Below are positions 1-8,939 of a stretch of DNA of 64,000 nt, one piece after another. This DNA comes from Curtobacterium sp. GC_Cur_3 (GTDB lineage Bacteria; Actinomycetota; Actinomycetes; Actinomycetales; Microbacteriaceae). Position numbers and translations under genes: made by a program. The DNA is taken from NCBI RefSeq assembly GCF_026544205.1, contig NZ_JALNUI010000006.1, forward strand, positions 85,307 to 149,306, in the 5' to 3' direction. Position 1 is the first letter of the stretch, and each line of letters starts with the position of its first letter. The notes under the pieces were generated by a model, which did not search any database, was not told where the DNA came from, and was given only the letters and a program-made list of their open reading frames with translations.

Positions 1-50
1 GGCTGAGATCACACCCGTCGAACCTGCTCGAGCTCGTACTCGCGAAGGGA
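1..50 (+). promoter_or_regulatory. TPP riboswitch (THI element), 3' part
   Basis: The first 50 bases carry the conserved 3' half of a thiamine pyrophosphate riboswitch: GGCTGAGA, then ACCC, GAACCTG, a GTAC-containing stem and the closing GCGAAGGGA. It ends seven bases before the thiM start and therefore probably controls translation or early termination of the thiamine operon in response to TPP. The 5' stems lie outside the window. Confidence 0.9.
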
Positions 51-56
51 TCGTCC

Positions 57-905
57 ATGGAGAACGCTGCGCCCGTGTGGCCGGAACGCACCGCCGAACT
101 GCTCGAGGCCGTCCGCGCCAGGAGCCCCCTGGTGCAGTGCATCACGAACACCGTGGTGCAGAACGTGACGGCGAACGTGCTGCTCGCGCTCGGTGCCTCG
201 GCCGCGATGGTCGACGTGCCGACCGAGGCAGGGCCCTTCGCCCGGGTCGCCGACGCCGTGCTGGTGAACACCGGCACGCCACACGCCGAGCCCCGGGTGG
301 CGTCGGTCGAGGCCGCGACGGCTGCGGTCGAGCACGGCACGCCGTGGGTGCTCGACCCCGTCGCCGTGGGGTCGCTCCCGGTGCGGACGGCCCTGGCGCG
401 GGACCTGCTCGCGATCGGCCCGACGGTGCTCCGCGGCAACGCCTCCGAGGTGCTCGCGCTGCTCGGCGCCTCCGCCGGTGGGCGCGGGGTCGACAGCACG
501 GCCGGCACCGACGACGCGCGTGCGGCCGCGGTCGACGCGACGGCCGGGAGGCTCGTGGGCGCGGTCGCCGTGTCGGGTCCCGTCGACCTGGTGGCCGGCT
601 CCGGCGCCCCGGGGTGGTCGGACACGGTGGTGCGGGTCGCGAACGGGTCGGAGCTGCTCACGCGGATCACCGGTGGCGGGTGCGCGCTCGGCGCCGTCAT
701 CGCCGCGTTCACGGCGGTGTCGCCGGAGGACCCGGGAGCCGCTGCCGTGGCCGGCACGCTCCTGCACACGGTCGCGGCGGAGCTCGCGGCGGCGGACGCC
801 GGCGGCCCCGGGACGTTCCAGCCGCTCTTCCTGGACCGGTTGGCGTCGCTGACCCCGGAGGACGTGCTCCGCGTCGCCCGGGTCACCGAGGAGCGTGCCG
901 CGTGA
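57..905 (+). CDS. thiM: hydroxyethylthiazole kinase
   Basis: A 282-residue ThiM. It phosphorylates 4-methyl-5-(2-hydroxyethyl)thiazole in thiamine salvage and acts in the cytoplasm. The family signature near the N-terminus (CITNTVVQN, then [13 protein letters not shown]) and the C-terminal [13 protein letters not shown] nucleotide/catalytic loop are both present, and the length is normal. It is the first gene after the TPP riboswitch and overlaps the next gene by 4 bp (GTGA), so thiM, thiE and thiD/tenA form one translationally coupled salvage operon. Control by TPP is inferred from the riboswitch. Confidence 0.95.
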   Translation: MENAAPVWPERTAELLEAVRARSPLVQCITNTVVQNVTANVLLALGASAAMVDVPTEAGPFARVADAVLVNTGTPHAEPRVASVEAATAAVEHGTPWVLDPVAVGSLPVRTALARDLLAIGPTVLRGNASEVLALLGASAGGRGVDSTAGTDDARAAAVDATAGRLVGAVAVSGPVDLVAGSGAPGWSDTVVRVANGSELLTRITGGGCALGAVIAAFTAVSPEDPGAAAVAGTLLHTVAAELAAADAGGPGTFQPLFLDRLASLTPEDVLRVARVTEERAA

Positions 906-1564
906 GCGACGTCGGCGTGTACCTGGTGACCGACGGGCTGCTGTGTGACCGGCACGGGATCGGGGTGCTCGGCGTCGTCCGGGCGGCCGTGCGCGCGGGA
1001 GTCCGGATCGTGCAGGTGCGGGACAAGGACGCGAGCGCCAGGGACCTCCTCGCGCTGACGGCGGCCGTCGCGGACGCGGTCGGCGACCGGGCGGCGGTGG
1101 TCGTCGACGACCGGCTCGACGTCGCCCTGGCCGCTCGGCACGCCGGACACCGGGTGGCGGGCGTGCACCTCGGGCAGTCCGACGTGCCGGTGTCCGCGGC
1201 GCGGTCGCTGCTCGGGCCGGACGCACACGTCGGGCTGACCGCGAACACCCCGGCGCACCTCGACGCCCTGGTGCGGCTCCCCCTGGGGACCGTCGACCTG
1301 CTCGGGGTGGGGGTCGTGCACCCCACGACGACGAAGCCCGACCACCCGCCGGCGCTCGGGCACGACGGCTTCGGCCGGATCGCGGCGGCGACGGACCTGC
1401 CGTGCGTCGCGATCGGCGGGGTCGACCTCGACGACGTGGGACCGCTGGCTGCCGCGGGTGCGGCGGGGGTCGCCGTCGTCTCGGGGATCTGCGCGGCGCC
1501 GGACCCCGGTGCGGCGGCCGCGGCGTACGTGGCGGCGTGGGTCCAGGCCGGCGGTGTGCGGTGA
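902..1564 (+). CDS. thiE: thiamine-phosphate synthase
   Basis: A 220-residue ThiE that joins the pyrimidine and thiazole phosphates to give thiamine phosphate. TIM-barrel landmarks are visible in order: [28 protein letters not shown], the TKPDHPP substrate loop and AIGGVD near the phosphate site. The GTG start is embedded in the thiM stop (GTGA) and fixes the N-terminus as [12 protein letters not shown]. The gene also overlaps the following gene by 4 bp. Confidence 0.94.
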   Translation: MSDVGVYLVTDGLLCDRHGIGVLGVVRAAVRAGVRIVQVRDKDASARDLLALTAAVADAVGDRAAVVVDDRLDVALAARHAGHRVAGVHLGQSDVPVSAARSLLGPDAHVGLTANTPAHLDALVRLPLGTVDLLGVGVVHPTTTKPDHPPALGHDGFGRIAAATDLPCVAIGGVDLDDVGPLAAAGAAGVAVVSGICAAPDPGAAAAAYVAAWVQAGGVR

Positions 1565-3213
1565 GCGGGCCGGTGCGCGTGCTGAGCATCGCCGGGACCG
1601 ACCCGACCGGTGGGGCCGGGCTGCAGGCGGACCTCAAGGCGATCGCGGCGCACGACGGCTACGGCATGGCGGTGGTGACCGCGGTGGTGGCGCAGAACAC
1701 GCACGGTGTGCGGTCGGTGCACGTGCCGGACGTGACGGTGCTGCGGGACCAGCTCGACGCGGTGTCGGACGACGTCGTCGTGGACGCGGTCAAGGTCGGG
1801 ATGCTCGGCACGACCGTGGTCGTCCGCGAGGTCACCGACTGGCTGCGGGCGCACCGGCCGGCCGTCGTGGTCGTCGACCCGGTGATGGTGGCCACGAGCG
1901 GTGACCGGCTGCTCGACGCGGACGCCGAGGTCGCGATGACGGAGCTGTTCGCACTGGCGGACCTGGTGACGCCGAACCGGAGTGAGCTGGCGGTCCTGGC
2001 GGGGCTGCTCGGTACGGCCGGCTCGGACACCGTCGACGTCGACACGGACGCGGTCGGCGCAGCGCGGGCCGTCGCCCGGCGGTGGGACGTGCTCGTGCTC
2101 GCGAAGGGCGGGCACGCGGGCGGGAGCACCTCGGACGACGTGCTCGTCGCTCCCGACGGTGCCGTCCGGGTCTTCCGGGGTCCCCGCGTCCCGACGACGA
2201 ACACCCACGGCACGGGCTGTTCCCTGTCGAGCGCGATCGCGACCCTCGCGGCACGGCACGGTGACTGGGAGCTCGCGGTCCGCGGGGCGAAGGACTGGCT
2301 GACGGCGGCGCTCGCGGGTGCCGACGCGCTCGAGGTCGGGAGCGGCCACGGGCCGGTGGACCACGGGGCACTCGTGCGACGGGCGCTCCCCCCGGTCCGG
2401 TCGACCGACCTGTGGTGGACCGACGTCGAGGAACTCCTCGCGGCGACGATCGACACCCCGTTCCTGCGCGGGATGGCGGACGGCACGCTCGACCCCAACG
2501 TCTTCGCGGGGTACCTGGCACAGGACGTGCACTACCTGCGGGCGTACGAGCGGCACCTCGGGGCGGTCGGGGCGCGTTCGGCGGGACCGGCGGCGGCGTT
2601 CTGGGCGGCTGCGGCGTCCGGGTGCGCCGAGGAGGCGGCCTCGTTGCACCACCGACGGCTCGCCGGCACCCACGCCGACGACGCGGTCGACCCGACGTGC
2701 GCCGGGTACCTGGCCCACCTGGCGGCCTGCGCGTCGGCGGCCGACGTCGCCGTGCTCGCCGCCGCGGTGCTGCCGTGCTTCCGGGTCTACGCCTGGGTCG
2801 GAGCGCAGTTCGGCGCGGCCGCGGTCCTCCCCGGCGCGGGCGAGCTGCATCCGTACGCGGACTGGATCACGGCGTACGGGGACCCCGGGTTCGCGGCGTC
2901 GAGCGCGGCGGCGACGGAGCACGTCGAGGACCTGGCGCGGGCGGCGACCCCGGCCGTGCGTGGGGCGATGGCGCGGGCGTTCCGGGCGTCGGTCGCCTGG
3001 GAGCTCGCGTTCTTCCGGATGCCGACGGGCGACGCGGTGGTCACACCGGACGACGCGGACGGTCGTGGCTACCGGGCTGCCGGCACCACGACGTCGGCCG
3101 TCGGCGTGCTCGGGGCGACGGACGGCTCCGTCTCCCCCGGCGCCAGCCGCACCAGCTCCACGGCGAGCGCCGACCCGTCGACCGAGCAGCGCATCCAGGT
3201 GAAGTCGGGTTGA
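1561..3213 (+). CDS. thiD: bifunctional HMP-P kinase / TenA-like thiaminase (ThiD-TenA fusion)
   Basis: A 550-residue fusion. Residues 1 to about 265 are ThiD: SIAGTDPTGGAGLQADLKA at the start, VDPVMVATSGDRLL in the middle and the ATP-site THGTGCSLSSAIA. From about 280 to 485 is a TenA/TENA-THI-4 helical domain (PFLRGMADGTLDP, then YLAQDVHYL, ending near WELAFFRMP). ThiD phosphorylates HMP and HMP-P; TenA salvages degraded thiamine pyrimidines. The GTG start overlaps the thiE stop. After the TenA fold about 60 low-complexity residues follow. This tail overlaps the end of the opposite-strand phosphoesterase gene by 145 bp, so the native C-terminus may be unstructured. Confidence 0.92.
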   Translation: MSGPVRVLSIAGTDPTGGAGLQADLKAIAAHDGYGMAVVTAVVAQNTHGVRSVHVPDVTVLRDQLDAVSDDVVVDAVKVGMLGTTVVVREVTDWLRAHRPAVVVVDPVMVATSGDRLLDADAEVAMTELFALADLVTPNRSELAVLAGLLGTAGSDTVDVDTDAVGAARAVARRWDVLVLAKGGHAGGSTSDDVLVAPDGAVRVFRGPRVPTTNTHGTGCSLSSAIATLAARHGDWELAVRGAKDWLTAALAGADALEVGSGHGPVDHGALVRRALPPVRSTDLWWTDVEELLAATIDTPFLRGMADGTLDPNVFAGYLAQDVHYLRAYERHLGAVGARSAGPAAAFWAAAASGCAEEAASLHHRRLAGTHADDAVDPTCAGYLAHLAACASAADVAVLAAAVLPCFRVYAWVGAQFGAAAVLPGAGELHPYADWITAYGDPGFAASSAAATEHVEDLARAATPAVRGAMARAFRASVAWELAFFRMPTGDAVVTPDDADGRGYRAAGTTTSAVGVLGATDGSVSPGASRTSSTASADPSTEQRIQVKSG

Positions 3214-3662
3214 CGGCGGCGGTCGGTGGGCGACCCGGGGTTGAGGAGGCGGAGGGCCCCGGTCGTCCCGCCGACACCGTGGCCGGTGACCCGGGTGTCC
3301 CAGGGGATGTGCGAGTGCCCGAAGACGAGCACGTCCGTGTCCGGGTACGCCGCTGCGGCACGGCGTTCCCGGCCGGTGGACGCGCCGGTCTCGTGGACGA
3401 GGGCGACGCGGAGCTCCTCGACGTCGAAGCGCTCGACGAGCGGCAGGCGCTCCGCGAAGCCCGGCGCGTCGTCGTTGTTGCCGCGCACCCCGACGAACGA
3501 CCGGCTGCGGGCCTGGAGCGCGTCGACGGTCGCCAGGTCGACCCAGTCCCCCGCGTGCACGACGAGGTCGGCGGCGTCGAGGTCGGCCCAGAGCGCCGCG
3601 GGCAGGTCCTTCGCGCGCTTCGGCAGGTGGGTGTCGGAGAGCAGCAGGAGCGAGGTGCTCAC
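3069..3662 (-). CDS. YfcE/MJ0936-type metallophosphoesterase
   Basis: A 197-residue calcineurin-like phosphoesterase. Metal-binding motifs appear in order: LLLLSDTHLPKR (D-x-H), VHAGDWVD (GD), VRGNNDD (GN[H/D]) and FGHSHIPWD (GHxH), which is the set of MJ0936/YfcE phosphodiesterases. The substrate cannot be read from sequence. The GTG start (VSTSLLLL) overlaps the stop of the upstream MarR gene by 4 bp, so the two are co-transcribed leftwards. The last 145 bp overlap the convergent thiD/tenA reading frame. Confidence 0.85.
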   Translation of the reverse strand: MSTSLLLLSDTHLPKRAKDLPAALWADLDAADLVVHAGDWVDLATVDALQARSRSFVGVRGNNDDAPGFAERLPLVERFDVEELRVALVHETGASTGRERRAAAAYPDTDVLVFGHSHIPWDTRVTGHGVGGTTGALRLLNPGSPTDRRRQPDFTWMRCSVDGSALAVELVRLAPGETEPSVAPSTPTADVVVPAAR

Positions 3663-4132
3663 GCGTCGGGCGCCCGGTTGGGGACGGGGAGCCCGGCCTC
3701 GTCCGCGGCGCCGAGGCGTTCGAGCAGGCCGGCGAGCAGGGCGATGTCGTCGTCGGACCAGCTGGCGATCCGCTCGTCGAGGGCGTCGCGGTGCAGCTGC
3801 ACGGACCGTTCCAGCGCCGCGCACCCCGCCGGCGTCGCCTCGAGGGGCTTCGCGTTGCCGGTGCCGCCGTCGGTCGTCCGGATCAGGCCGGCGGCGAGGA
3901 GGCCGGCCAGCTGCCGGGAGATCGTCGAGCGGTTCAGGCGCAGGTAGCGGGCGATGTCGATGGCCATGCAGCCGGGATGCTCCACGACGAAGTCGACGAG
4001 CGACTGGTCGACGACGCTCAGCACGGCGTCGTTGCCGCGGGCACGGATGCTCGCGCGGCGCGTGATGCGCGAGAGCTCCGTGTAGGCGCGTCCGATGTCA
4101 GCGTTGCGGACGTCGGACCTCGGGTGGTCCAT
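3659..4132 (-). CDS. MarR-family transcriptional regulator
   Basis: A 157-residue winged-helix regulator. The recognition region reads MAIDIARYLRLNRSTISRQLAGLLAAGLIRTT, followed by a wing and C-terminal dimerisation helices, and the size is typical of MarR proteins. The start is placed at the ATG at 4132 (MDHPRSDV) because a GGAGG ribosome-binding site precedes it by four bases. A GTG 21 bp further upstream has no such site. It is coupled to the phosphoesterase; the ligand is unknown. Confidence 0.85.
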   Translation of the reverse strand: MDHPRSDVRNADIGRAYTELSRITRRASIRARGNDAVLSVVDQSLVDFVVEHPGCMAIDIARYLRLNRSTISRQLAGLLAAGLIRTTDGGTGNAKPLEATPAGCAALERSVQLHRDALDERIASWSDDDIALLAGLLERLGAADEAGLPVPNRAPDA

Positions 4133-4176
4133 CGTGCCTCCAGCTTGTTGCACGCCGGTGGGCCGGCGCTCTTCCC

Positions 4177-4198
4177 CTGCCGGTCACAGTACCGGCAG
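4177..4198 (-). terminator. hairpin after the VOC gene
   Basis: Inverted repeat CTGCCGGT / ACCGGCAG with a six-base loop. It lies between the end of the leftward VOC gene and the start of the MarR gene and is probably the terminator of the former. No U-tract is visible. Confidence 0.5.
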
Positions 4199-4220
4199 CC
4201 CTGGTGCCCGCTCGGGGGCC

Positions 4221-4679
4221 TCAGCCGCGGATCGCCGCCTGGAGCTCGTCGATGTCGAGCTTCACCATCTGTCGCATCGCCTCGAAGGCGCGGGCGGCAC
4301 CGGCCGGGTCACCGCCGGCGCTCATCAGCTCACCCCAGTTCGCCGGGGTCACCTGCCACGCGACACCCCAGGCGTCGGTGAGCCAGCCACACATCGAGGG
4401 CGTGGCGCCGGCCTCGAGGAACGCGTCCCAGATCCGGTCGAGCTCCTCCTGGCCGTCGACGTCGATCTGGAACGAGATCGCGTCGGAGTGCGGGTGGCCG
4501 GGGCCGGCGTTCATCGCCCGGAACGGCTGTCCGTGCAGGCGGAACGCCACGACCATGGTGGAGCCGTCGGGGAGGCGTTCGACGTGGTCGACCGAGGAGT
4601 CCGGGACCACCGACGCGTAGAAGGTGGCGGCCTCCTCGGCCTGTCCGTCGAACCAGAGGAAGGGGACGATCTGCTGCAC
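4221..4679 (-). CDS. VOC-family (PhnB-like, glyoxalase fold) protein
   Basis: A 152-residue protein of the PhnB / 3-demethylubiquinone-9 methyltransferase-like branch of the vicinal oxygen chelate superfamily. Visible marks are VPFLWFDGQAEEAATFY, then HPHSDAISFQIDV and the terminal CGWLTDAWGVAWQVTP. The GTG start (VQQIVPFLWF) is preceded by AGGA at a suitable distance. These proteins are usually single-domain paired-motif folds of unassigned substrate, so no reaction is proposed. Confidence 0.82.
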   Translation of the reverse strand: MQQIVPFLWFDGQAEEAATFYASVVPDSSVDHVERLPDGSTMVVAFRLHGQPFRAMNAGPGHPHSDAISFQIDVDGQEELDRIWDAFLEAGATPSMCGWLTDAWGVAWQVTPANWGELMSAGGDPAGAARAFEAMRQMVKLDIDELQAAIRG

Positions 4680-4701
4680 GGGCTGGTCCTGTCGAACGTG
4701 C

Positions 4702-4998
4702 TCAGTCCGCGACGTTGCGGCTGAGGAGCGGGGTCTTCTCGGGGTGTTCGTCGAACCACGTGCCGACGAACCAGCACATCGGGACGATGCGCTTGTCGTT
4801 CCTGGCCTCGACGTCGTCCACCGCGTACGCGACGAGCTCGCCGGCGTACCCGTGCCCACGGTGCGCGGGCACCGTGTACGTGTGCGGGAACGTGACGGCG
4901 TCGTCGTTCTCGCGGTAGTCGAGGACGCTCACGAGTGCACCGTCGACGTACATCGCGTACCGATGCTGGTCGGCTTCGTCGCGGAACTCGTGTGCCAT
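4702..4998 (-). CDS. small GNAT-family N-acetyltransferase (NATD1/YjdJ type)
   Basis: A 98-residue minimal GCN5-related acetyltransferase. The acetyl-CoA loop is visible as HTYTVPAHRGHGYAGELVAYAVDDV, and the C-terminal half has VPMCWFVGTWFDEHPE, which matches the short YjdJ/NATD1 group. The substrate is unknown. It sits directly upstream of the VOC gene on the same strand (22 bp gap). A CATGAT box six bases before the ATG fits a leaderless transcript. Confidence 0.85.
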   Translation of the reverse strand: MAHEFRDEADQHRYAMYVDGALVSVLDYRENDDAVTFPHTYTVPAHRGHGYAGELVAYAVDDVEARNDKRIVPMCWFVGTWFDEHPEKTPLLSRNVAD

Positions 4999-5049
4999 GT
5001 CGCCATCATGCCTCGGAATGCGTCAGGGGGCACGGCGTTGACTCCAGGC

Positions 5050-5697
5050 ATGACGACCATCGGCATCATCGGAGCAGGCAACATCGGATCAGCGCTGGCA
5101 CGGCTGGCGGTGCAGAACGGGTACGACGTCGCGATCGCGAACTCGCGCGGACCGGAGACGCTCACGGACCTCGTGTCCGAACTGGGCGACCGTGCGCGTG
5201 CGGTCACGCGTGACGAGGCGGCAGCAGCTGGCGACCTCGTCGTGGTGACGGTGCCGCTCGCCGCGATCGAGAGCATCCCGGTCGAGCCGCTCGTCGGCAA
5301 GGTCGTGATCGACACGAACAACTACTACCCGGAGCGCGACGGTCACATCCAGGCGCTCGACGACGAGACCACCACGACGGCGGAGCTGCTGCAGGACCAC
5401 CTGCCCGGCGCCCGCGTCGTGAAGGCCTTCAACCACATCTACGCGCCCGACCTGCCCGCGCAGGGCTCACCTCGCGGGACGCAGCACCGTCGTGCGCTGA
5501 TCGTCGCCGGGGACGACGCCGAGGCGAAGCAGACCGTGGCGGACCTCATCGACGAGTTCGGCTTCGAGCCGGTCGACATCGGCGCGCTGTCCGAGGGATG
5601 GCGCATCCAGCGCGACACCCCCGGCTACACGCAGCAGTTCGACGCGCTCCAGCTCGAGCAGGCCGTGGCGGACGCGAAGCGCTACCGGGACATGTGA
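5050..5697 (+). CDS. NADPH-dependent F420 reductase-like oxidoreductase
   Basis: A 215-residue Rossmann protein of the NAD(P)-binding F420-reductase/IMRED group. It starts with IGIIGAGNIGSALARLAV (GxGxxG), has VVVTVPLAAIE at the end of the nucleotide domain, DTNNYYPERDG and VVKAFNHIYA, as in 8-hydroxy-5-deazaflavin:NADPH oxidoreductase homologues. Whether it uses F420 is not certain from sequence. The ATG at 5050 has TTGACT six bases upstream, consistent with leaderless expression. Confidence 0.84.
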   Translation: MTTIGIIGAGNIGSALARLAVQNGYDVAIANSRGPETLTDLVSELGDRARAVTRDEAAAAGDLVVVTVPLAAIESIPVEPLVGKVVIDTNNYYPERDGHIQALDDETTTTAELLQDHLPGARVVKAFNHIYAPDLPAQGSPRGTQHRRALIVAGDDAEAKQTVADLIDEFGFEPVDIGALSEGWRIQRDTPGYTQQFDALQLEQAVADAKRYRDM

Positions 5698-5710
5698 CCC
5701 ACCCGCACAC

Positions 5711-5757
5711 ACGACGAGGGGCCGGACACGCTGCACGCGTGCCCGGCCCCTCGTCGT
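5711..5757. terminator. bidirectional terminator hairpin
   Basis: Perfect 15-bp inverted repeat (ACGACGAGGGGCCGG and its complement) between two convergent genes. It can terminate both. Confidence 0.8.
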
Positions 5758-5776
5758 CCGCGGTCCGGAGACCAGG

Positions 5777-6745
5777 TCAGGCCGCGTCGAACACGACCGT
5801 CATCTCGGCGAGGTCGTCCTCGCTCGGCACCCACGCGGTGCCGGCGTCGACGTTCTGCGTGATCTGCTCCGGCCGCGTCGCCCCCGCGATGACGCTGGTG
5901 AGCCCGGGCTGCGCGAGGAGCCAGGCGAAGGTGGCCTGCAGCATCGTGACGCCCCGCTCGTCGCAGAAGCGCTGGTACTCCTCAAGCACGTCCCACGGGG
6001 CGGAGTCGAGCAGCTCGGGCTTCAGTCGGGTCAGACGGCCGTCCTGGGGGCGGTCGCCGCGGGTGTACTTGCCGCTGAGCAGCCCGTTGTACAGCGGGAA
6101 GAAGGGCAGGAACCCGAGCGCGTACGCCCGGACCGCTGGCAGCACCTCGGCCTCGACGGCACGGGACAGCGGGCTGTACTCGTTCTGCGCGGAGACGAAC
6201 GCGGTGGTGCCGGCGATGGACGCGGTGAGCTCGGCCTCGGCGATCTGCCACCCGGCGAAGTTCGAGTGTCCGACGTAGCGGATCTTGCCCTCGCGCACCA
6301 GGTCGTCGAGGACCGAGAGGGTCTCCTCGATCGGCGTCACCGAGTCCGGGCGGTGCATCTGGTACAGGTCGATCCAGTCCGTGCCGAGGCGCCGCAGGGA
6401 CGACTCCACAGCGAGCCGCACGTAGCGCCGGGACCCGCGCACGCCCCAGTCGGGACCGTTCGCCCCGCCCATGTCCATGCCGAACTTCGTCGCGAGCACG
6501 ACCTCGTCCCGGCGACCCGCGATCGCGGCCCCGAGCATCGTCTCCGACTGCCCCGGTGTCCCGCCGTAGATGTCCGCCGTGTCCAGCAGGGTGACGCCGG
6601 CGTCGAGCGCCGCGTGCACGACGGCGTCGGTGCCCTCCTGCGTCTCGGTCACCGTCCCCGGTCTGCCGAAGTTGTTGCAGCCGAGTCCGACGGTGGAGAC
6701 GACGAGCCCCGAGGGGCCGAGAGGACGGTGTTCGATGCCGGTCAT
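5777..6745 (-). CDS. aldo/keto reductase
   Basis: A 322-residue NADPH-dependent aldo/keto reductase of the broad AKR family that contains the Kv-beta/YghZ-like proteins. The catalytic tetrad can be seen as DTADIYG (Asp, Tyr), LATKFGMD (Lys) and LYQMHRPD (His). The cofactor end is near SVIAGATRPEQITQNV. The ATG at 6745 is preceded at six bases by TACGGT, a leaderless-type promoter. The substrate is not predictable. Confidence 0.9.
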   Translation of the reverse strand: MTGIEHRPLGPSGLVVSTVGLGCNNFGRPGTVTETQEGTDAVVHAALDAGVTLLDTADIYGGTPGQSETMLGAAIAGRRDEVVLATKFGMDMGGANGPDWGVRGSRRYVRLAVESSLRRLGTDWIDLYQMHRPDSVTPIEETLSVLDDLVREGKIRYVGHSNFAGWQIAEAELTASIAGTTAFVSAQNEYSPLSRAVEAEVLPAVRAYALGFLPFFPLYNGLLSGKYTRGDRPQDGRLTRLKPELLDSAPWDVLEEYQRFCDERGVTMLQATFAWLLAQPGLTSVIAGATRPEQITQNVDAGTAWVPSEDDLAEMTVVFDAA

Positions 6746-6846
6746 GCTCCGACCGTACCGGCGCGACCCCGGAACTGGGGCTGCGCCAGGACCACGTTCT
6801 CCGGCTAGAACTGACGGTGGATCCGCCGACGGAGGGAACAGCACAC

Positions 6847-7935
6847 GTGGCGTCGCACCGCATGCCCGATTCCGATCGACCCCGCCGGCCCGTCCCGGCC
6901 TGGGTGACGGCCCCCTACGTCGAGGGCGCCCAGGGCAGCACCGTCCTGGAGGCCCCCCTCGCCTCCGCCACGACCGCTCCGGCCGCGCAGACCGCCGGGT
7001 CCACCCCGGCGCACGGCACCCCCGTCTCCGCGCCGGCTCCGCTGAGCGCGCCCGATGCCGCGCACCCCGAGATCGTCGTCCCGGACTACATGCCGTCCGA
7101 GGAGCACCTGCCGCCAGCCCCCACGTCGCCGACGGTCCACACTCGTCCGTTCGACCGCGCCACCGAGTTCCCCGCCCCCGTCTCCCCCGTCGACGCTGCT
7201 GCCGCCACGACCCCCGGAGCACGTCCGGACGCCCTCGTCGGTGCCGGCATGAGCGCTCCCGCACCGACGGCGGTGCACGCCGGACCGATCGTCCCGCGGA
7301 CCGGACAGCCGCGGTTCTCCGTCCCCGGCCTGGAACACCTCGTCGTCGACGGCACCGACTCCGAGCCCTCCGGACCCGTTGGCTACCGCACGCCCCGCCG
7401 CTTCGCCCACCAGCAGGGCGCCGTCGCCGCAGCCGCCGTGGCCCCCACGCCGACCACCTCCTCCACCCAGGTGCTCGCCGCACCCCCCGTCACCGCCCCG
7501 GCGGTGTCCGCGCCGTCCGCGGCCGGCACCGCGACGGCGGCGACCGGGTCCGTGGAGGCCGAGCCGAGCCTCCCGTCCGGTGCGCCGACCGGATCGGCGA
7601 CGCGACGTGCCGCGATCGGGGCGACCCCTGGTGCCGTGTTCGGCGCGGTGGCCGCCCTCGCGACGACCGGTCTGGCGGCCTGGTGGTTCACCGCTCCCGC
7701 GACCGTGCACGTCGTCGGGCTGGTGCTCGGCCTGATCGCACTCGTCTGCTCGGTGGCGACCCTGCGGAACCCCGCGGTCACGTGGCAGCGGCCGGTCGCC
7801 CTGCTCGGGGCGGTGCTCGGCGGTGTCGGGACCCTCGTGCTGCTGTGGGCGGTCGCGAGCGCGGTGCTGCCGATGGCCGGCGTGACGCTGCCCGACATCA
7901 CGGGCACGGGCGTCGTCCCCACGCTCGCGCCCTGA
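6847..7935 (+). CDS. Pro/Ala/Thr-rich protein with C-terminal membrane segments
   Basis: About 362 residues, not recognised as a named family. Roughly the first 260 residues are low-complexity Pro/Ala/Thr-rich. The last 100 contain three predicted transmembrane helices (around AVFGAVAALATTGLAAWWF, VHVVGLVLGLIALVCSVAT and LLGAVLGGVGTLVLLWAV). The N-terminal part is therefore likely a disordered cytoplasmic tail. The start is uncertain: GTG at 6847 follows GGAGGG by ten bases, while a GTG at 6817 lies five bases after a TAGAAC box. The linker contains one copy of the CGAGCCTCCCGTCCGG motif (7565-7580). Confidence 0.7.
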   Translation: MASHRMPDSDRPRRPVPAWVTAPYVEGAQGSTVLEAPLASATTAPAAQTAGSTPAHGTPVSAPAPLSAPDAAHPEIVVPDYMPSEEHLPPAPTSPTVHTRPFDRATEFPAPVSPVDAAAATTPGARPDALVGAGMSAPAPTAVHAGPIVPRTGQPRFSVPGLEHLVVDGTDSEPSGPVGYRTPRRFAHQQGAVAAAAVAPTPTTSSTQVLAAPPVTAPAVSAPSAAGTATAATGSVEAEPSLPSGAPTGSATRRAAIGATPGAVFGAVAALATTGLAAWWFTAPATVHVVGLVLGLIALVCSVATLRNPAVTWQRPVALLGAVLGGVGTLVLLWAVASAVLPMAGVTLPDITGTGVVPTLAP

Positions 7936-7952
7936 CGCGTCCCGCGCGTCAG
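7932..7952. terminator. bidirectional terminator hairpin with embedded stop codons
   Basis: CTGACGCG and CGCGTCAG form an 8-bp stem with a five-base loop. The stem contains the stop codons of the two convergent genes ending at 7935 and 7949. Confidence 0.6.
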
Positions 7953-8806
7953 ACGGCGCGGACGACCCCGCGCGACAGGATCGCGTTGGTCAGGGCGTCG
8001 ATCGGCTCGCGCTGCACGGTCGGGTTCGCGATCAGGACGTAGTCGACGGCCGGCAGGTCGGGCAGCCCGAGTCGCTGCGACACCTTCACCAGGTCGGCGG
8101 GGATGAGTGAGTGCGGGAACACCGCCACCCCGATGCCCGCGCGGACGGCCGCCAGCACGCCGTTCACGTCGCGGGTGTTGCAGGTGATGCGCCAGGTGCG
8201 GCCGGCGGCCTCGAGCGCGTCGATCGCCATCTGCCGACTGATGCTCGGCGCCTGGTAGACGATGAGCGGCACGGGCTCGTCGCGCTCCACCGCGATGCCG
8301 TCCTGCGCCATCCAGACCATCTGGTCCGTCGCGACGCGGGTGCCCTCGGCCGACTCCCCCGCCGTCTGCTTGATGAACACGAGGTCGAGCTGGCCGGCGT
8401 GCACCCGGCGGAGCAGCGGTGACGACTGGTTCACCGTCAGCTCGAGGTTCACCTGCGGGTGCAGGCGTCGGAAGTCCCGCAGGATGCGCGGCAACTGGGT
8501 GATCGCGAGGTCGTCCGCCGCGCCGAACCGGAGCCGTCCGCGTGTCGCCGAGCCGGAGAAGTAGGCGTCCGCGGTGGCGTGTGCCGCGAGGATCGTCCGC
8601 GCGAACCCGGCCATCGCGTCGCCGTTGTCCGTCAGGGTCACGCCCCGGGTGTCCCGCGCCACGAGGGTCCTCGACACGGCGGTCTCGAGCCGCCGGACGT
8701 GCTGCGACACCGTGGGCTGGCTGATGCCGAGGCGCGCTCCCGCCTGCGTGAAGCTGCGGGTCTCGGCGACCGCGAGGAAGGTCTGCAGGAGCACGGGATC
8801 GATCAC
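7949..8806 (-). CDS. LysR-family transcriptional regulator
   Basis: A 285-residue LysR protein. The N-terminal helix-turn-helix is VIDPVLLQTFLAVAETRSFTQ...SQPTVSQHVRRLE, followed by a type-2 periplasmic-binding-like effector domain. The GTG start at 8806 is preceded by GGAGGG at six bases. It is divergent from an MFS exporter gene across a 133-bp spacer, the classic arrangement of a LysR regulator with its target, so regulation of that transporter is inferred. Confidence 0.88.
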   Translation of the reverse strand: MIDPVLLQTFLAVAETRSFTQAGARLGISQPTVSQHVRRLETAVSRTLVARDTRGVTLTDNGDAMAGFARTILAAHATADAYFSGSATRGRLRFGAADDLAITQLPRILRDFRRLHPQVNLELTVNQSSPLLRRVHAGQLDLVFIKQTAGESAEGTRVATDQMVWMAQDGIAVERDEPVPLIVYQAPSISRQMAIDALEAAGRTWRITCNTRDVNGVLAAVRAGIGVAVFPHSLIPADLVKVSQRLGLPDLPAVDYVLIANPTVQREPIDALTNAILSRGVVRAV

Positions 8807-8830
8807 GGTGGGCCCTCCGGTCGTGCAGGT

Positions 8831-8877
8831 CATTCGAGAACGCAATGGACTGATAGCCACCATACGGGTGTCGAATG
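8831..8877. promoter_or_regulatory. candidate LysR operator between divergent genes
   Basis: CATTCGA at 8831-8837 and TCGAATG at 8871-8877 form a spaced inverted repeat in the lysR/MFS intergenic region. The AT-richer sequence between them is unusual for this genome. This is a candidate binding region; the assignment is inferred from the gene arrangement. Confidence 0.4.
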
Positions 8878-8939
8878 GGTCGGCAGCAACTAGTTTTGGA
8901 CGGGTACCTTCCCGCCCTCGACCGCCGGAGAGCCCCACT

